Source: a bacterium | GTDB lineage: Bacteria; Bdellovibrionota; Bdellovibrionia; Bdellovibrionales; UBA1609 | Direction: 5' to 3' | Length of the DNA stretch: 6,137 nt | NCBI GenBank assembly: GCA_021784635.1 | Contig: JAJYHS010000201.1 | Location: 1-6,137 of the forward strand | Part shown: positions 4,369 through 6,137 of the stretch, piece after piece | Layout: each line of letters opens with the position of its first letter | How positions within the stretch are numbered: position 1 is the stretch's first letter | Notes under the pieces: model-generated | Told to the model about the DNA's origin: nothing | The model's input: only the letters and a program-made list of their open reading frames with translations | Databases searched by the model: none | Translations under genes and position numbers: made by a program

Positions 4369-6137
4369 TTAAAGGCCTGACAAATAGCCAGTATTGCCGA
4401 CACCGACAACTTCAACGGGAACGTCTTCTTGGGTTGTCGCATTGTTGCCGAGTTCACCATAGGTGTTATCGCCCCAGCAATAGTCATTGCCGCCTGCGGA
4501 AAGCGCGCAAAAGGATGTATTTGATGACGTAACAAGAGGGCTAACTGCAGTAATACCAATAATGCTTGATAGATTGCCTGAGCCACCAACGCCCATGACT
4601 TCGTAGGGAACTTCTGCACAACCATAGCCACTTCCACGACCGCCGCAATTAGATGTCGGGCCGTTTGATTCATTTTGCCCGAGCTCCCCGTAGGAGTTAT
4701 CGCCCCAACAGTACACATAGCCAGACGATGATACCCCGCAGGTGTCATACGCTCCGGTCGCCAAAGCGATGATACTTGATAGATAACCCGTGGCACCGAC
4801 ACCTAAGACTTCGGTTGGGAACTTTTCGGCCGTAGTCGAATTATTACCAAGATCGCCTGAAAGATTACCGCCCCAACAGTAAACGTTGTTAGATGAGTTG
4901 ATTGCGCAAATAAAATTGTCGGTGTTATTGCCGCCTGACGCGGAAATTATATTCGCCAAATTTCCAGTGCCGCCGACGCCTTTGACCATAATTGGTGATG
5001 TGTCGCATGGTGCTGAATTATTGTTGCAACTCTTAGGTCCGCCAGCGCCGCCGTTACCGAGATAACCGGCGTCGTAGCCCCAGCAATAAACATTGCCCCC
5101 TGAAGATATTGAAGCAACGGCGCAGAAAGCGTCAGGTCCAGCCTCGCTTATACTGATTATGTTTGATAAATTGCCGGCGCCCTGCGCGCCCGCAACCACT
5201 TCATAGGGGACCATCCCGCAGGGTGCATTCCCAAAAAAGAATGTACAGTTTGATGGATGATTATTTACGCTGCCGCCACCTTGCCCGAGTTCAGCGTAAT
5301 TGTTATCGCCCCAACAATAGACGTTACCAGACGACGAGACGGCACAAGTCGTAGCGGCATTTGTTGCTATGCTCACTATGTTTGAAAGATAACCGGTGCC
5401 GCCGACGCCTTCAACTTCAACGGGTGTCATGCTACACCCGGTTGCCGACGACGTACATGTGCTCGGTCCGCTATAGCTATTCACTCCGAGTTCACCAAAT
5501 TCGTTATCACCCCAACAATAGACATTACCGGTCGAAGAAAGTGCGCAAGTTGAATAACTGCCTTGCGAGACGCTCGTGATATTAGAAAGGTAACCTGTGC
5601 CGCCGACTCCCTCGACTTCGACAGGCGTCAAACTACATGGAGTTGAACCACAGGTGCTAGGGCCAGTGTCTTCACCAACACCGAGGTTGCCATAAGTGTT
5701 ATTGCCCCAGCAATATACGTTGCCGGAGCTTGAAACGGAACACGACCCCGCAACAGTGCCCGAATTACCGCTCAAACTAATGACAACGTCTTTCGAGCAT
5801 GCCGGTACGAGTCCGCTCGTAGAAGCGCCAATGTATATAATTCCGGCGGTGCCAGAATAGGTGACCCCAGCAAAATTTGCGCTGCCAGACGATGCCGATA
5901 CGGGATTGGTGGTAGCGGTAATATTTACGTTTGTTGAATTCGAACAACTCGAATCTGCATACGCTGCTAGCGTAATAGAGTCTGTTGCAGTGTTTATAAA
6001 ATTACCTGCTGAGTCTTCAACTTCGACGACTGGTTGGGTGCCAAAAGCCGTGCCTGATATCGCGCTTTGCGAAGGTTCGGTACTAAACCCAAGTTGGTAG
6101 GGAGAACCTGGATAGACTGTGACGGCACTTGAACACG
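4369..6137 (-). CDS. RCC1-repeat beta-propeller protein with Ig-like module(s), 5'-truncated by the window
   Basis: The frame stays open from the TAA at 4369-4371 to the right edge, so 588 C-terminal residues are seen and the N-terminus is missing. A TTG at 5773-5775 could be mistaken for a start but is internal. Visible residues 1-120 hold an Ig-like module: FSTEPSQSAISGTAF at 17-31, QPVVEVEDSAGN at 34-45, SITLAAYADSSC at 53-64, and a final PACSKDVVIS ending at 120. Residues 1-7 (CSSAVTV) look like the end of a preceding copy. Residues 121-588 form exactly seven RCC1-type repeats, each with a core close to C.(S)SSGNVYCWGDN.YGELG and an end close to VEVEGVGGTGYLSN, i.e. a complete seven-bladed propeller. 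Twenty-four cysteines in regular pairs imply an oxidising, extracytoplasmic location. Related proteins are mostly annotated only as RCC1-repeat proteins. A surface binding or adhesion role is an inference; eukaryotic RCC1 nucleotide-exchange activity should not be assumed. Confidence 0.93.
   Translation of the reverse strand, partial: CSSAVTVYPGSPYQLGFSTEPSQSAISGTAFGTQPVVEVEDSAGNFINTATDSITLAAYADSSCSNSTNVNITATTNPVSASSGSANFAGVTYSGTAGIIYIGASTSGLVPACSKDVVISLSGNSGTVAGSCSVSSSGNVYCWGNNTYGNLGVGEDTGPSTCGSTPCSLTPVEVEGVGGTGYLSNITSVSQGSYSTCALSSTGNVYCWGDNEFGELGVNSYSGPSTCTSSATGCSMTPVEVEGVGGTGYLSNIVSIATNAATTCAVSSSGNVYCWGDNNYAELGQGGGSVNNHPSNCTFFFGNAPCGMVPYEVVAGAQGAGNLSNIISISEAGPDAFCAVASISSGGNVYCWGYDAGYLGNGGAGGPKSCNNNSAPCDTSPIMVKGVGGTGNLANIISASGGNNTDNFICAINSSNNVYCWGGNLSGDLGNNSTTAEKFPTEVLGVGATGYLSSIIALATGAYDTCGVSSSGYVYCWGDNSYGELGQNESNGPTSNCGGRGSGYGCAEVPYEVMGVGGSGNLSSIIGITAVSPLVTSSNTSFCALSAGGNDYCWGDNTYGELGNNATTQEDVPVEVVGVGNTGYLSGL
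4372..5775 (-). repeat. Seven tandem RCC1 blades (about 56-77 codons each)
   Basis: Counting in the direction of translation, the blades lie at 5581-5775, 5380-5580, 5161-5379, 4951-5160, 4774-4950, 4564-4773 and 4372-4563. Each contains one YCWG (Trp-Gly is the hallmark). At DNA level each copy has a recognisable plus-strand core near CCCCAACAATAGACGTTACC, but the copies differ at many positions, so they are old rather than freshly duplicated. Blades 1-4 and 6 carry a loop insert with a cysteine pair; blades 5 and 7 are the short form without it. Confidence 0.9.

Noticed and set aside
4278..4802. Minus-strand 174-codon frame overlapping the RCC1 gene
   Set aside because: It is a shadow of the repetitive RCC1 coding sequence in another frame and crosses the 3' end of the convergent gene; no domain or signal is visible.
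5773..5775. TTG as the start of the RCC1 protein
   Set aside because: The frame continues upstream to the window edge with Ig-like sequence, and no signal peptide or Shine-Dalgarno accompanies the TTG.
4369..6137. Nuclear-type RCC1 guanine nucleotide exchange function
   Set aside because: Only the propeller fold is shared. The Ig-like module, the cysteine pairs and the bacterial setting indicate an extracytoplasmic protein.

Overview
The window comes from a Gram-negative bacterium. Two genes encode predicted outer-membrane beta-barrels with Sec signal peptides and an aromatic last residue. A third encodes a smaller exported protein with barrel-like sequence, a fourth a lipoprotein with a clear lipobox, and a fifth a large extracytoplasmic RCC1-repeat protein. 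GC content looks mid-range by eye. RCC1 propellers joined to Ig-like modules of the 'FSTxPS...GTAF..QPVV.V.D..GN' type are, from general knowledge, common in Bdellovibrionota and other former deltaproteobacteria, so that is my best guess at the lineage. It is an inference, since no rRNA or universal marker is present.

Layout. 1-373: a left edge with no confident gene. It holds a 9-bp minisatellite (76-138) and two mutually exclusive weak partial readings, one per strand. 374-1507 (-): outer-membrane protein A. 1508-1584: a 77-bp divergent intergenic region with a consensus TATAAT placed so that the next gene may be transcribed leaderless. 1585-2316 (+): small exported, probably barrel-forming protein. 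2353-3030 (-): cysteine-rich lipoprotein of unknown family. 3031-3197: divergent intergenic region. 3198-4343 (+): outer-membrane protein B, a paralogue of A. 4369 to beyond 6137 (-): the C-terminal part of a secreted or surface protein with an Ig-like module followed by a complete seven-bladed RCC1 propeller.

The five main genes alternate strictly in strand (-, +, -, +, -), so none can share a forward operon with its neighbour. Divergent pairs share 77 and 167 bp. Convergent pairs are separated by only 36 and 25 bp, with no convincing intrinsic terminator. All five products are predicted to leave the cytoplasm, so the window reads as a cell-envelope or surface-protein neighbourhood rather than a pathway. 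I found no mobile element, CRISPR array, tRNA/rRNA, toxin-antitoxin or defence gene. No demonstrably new system is visible. The most distinctive points are the matched pair of paralogous barrels, the cysteine pattern of the propeller, the candidate leaderless promoter and the minisatellite.
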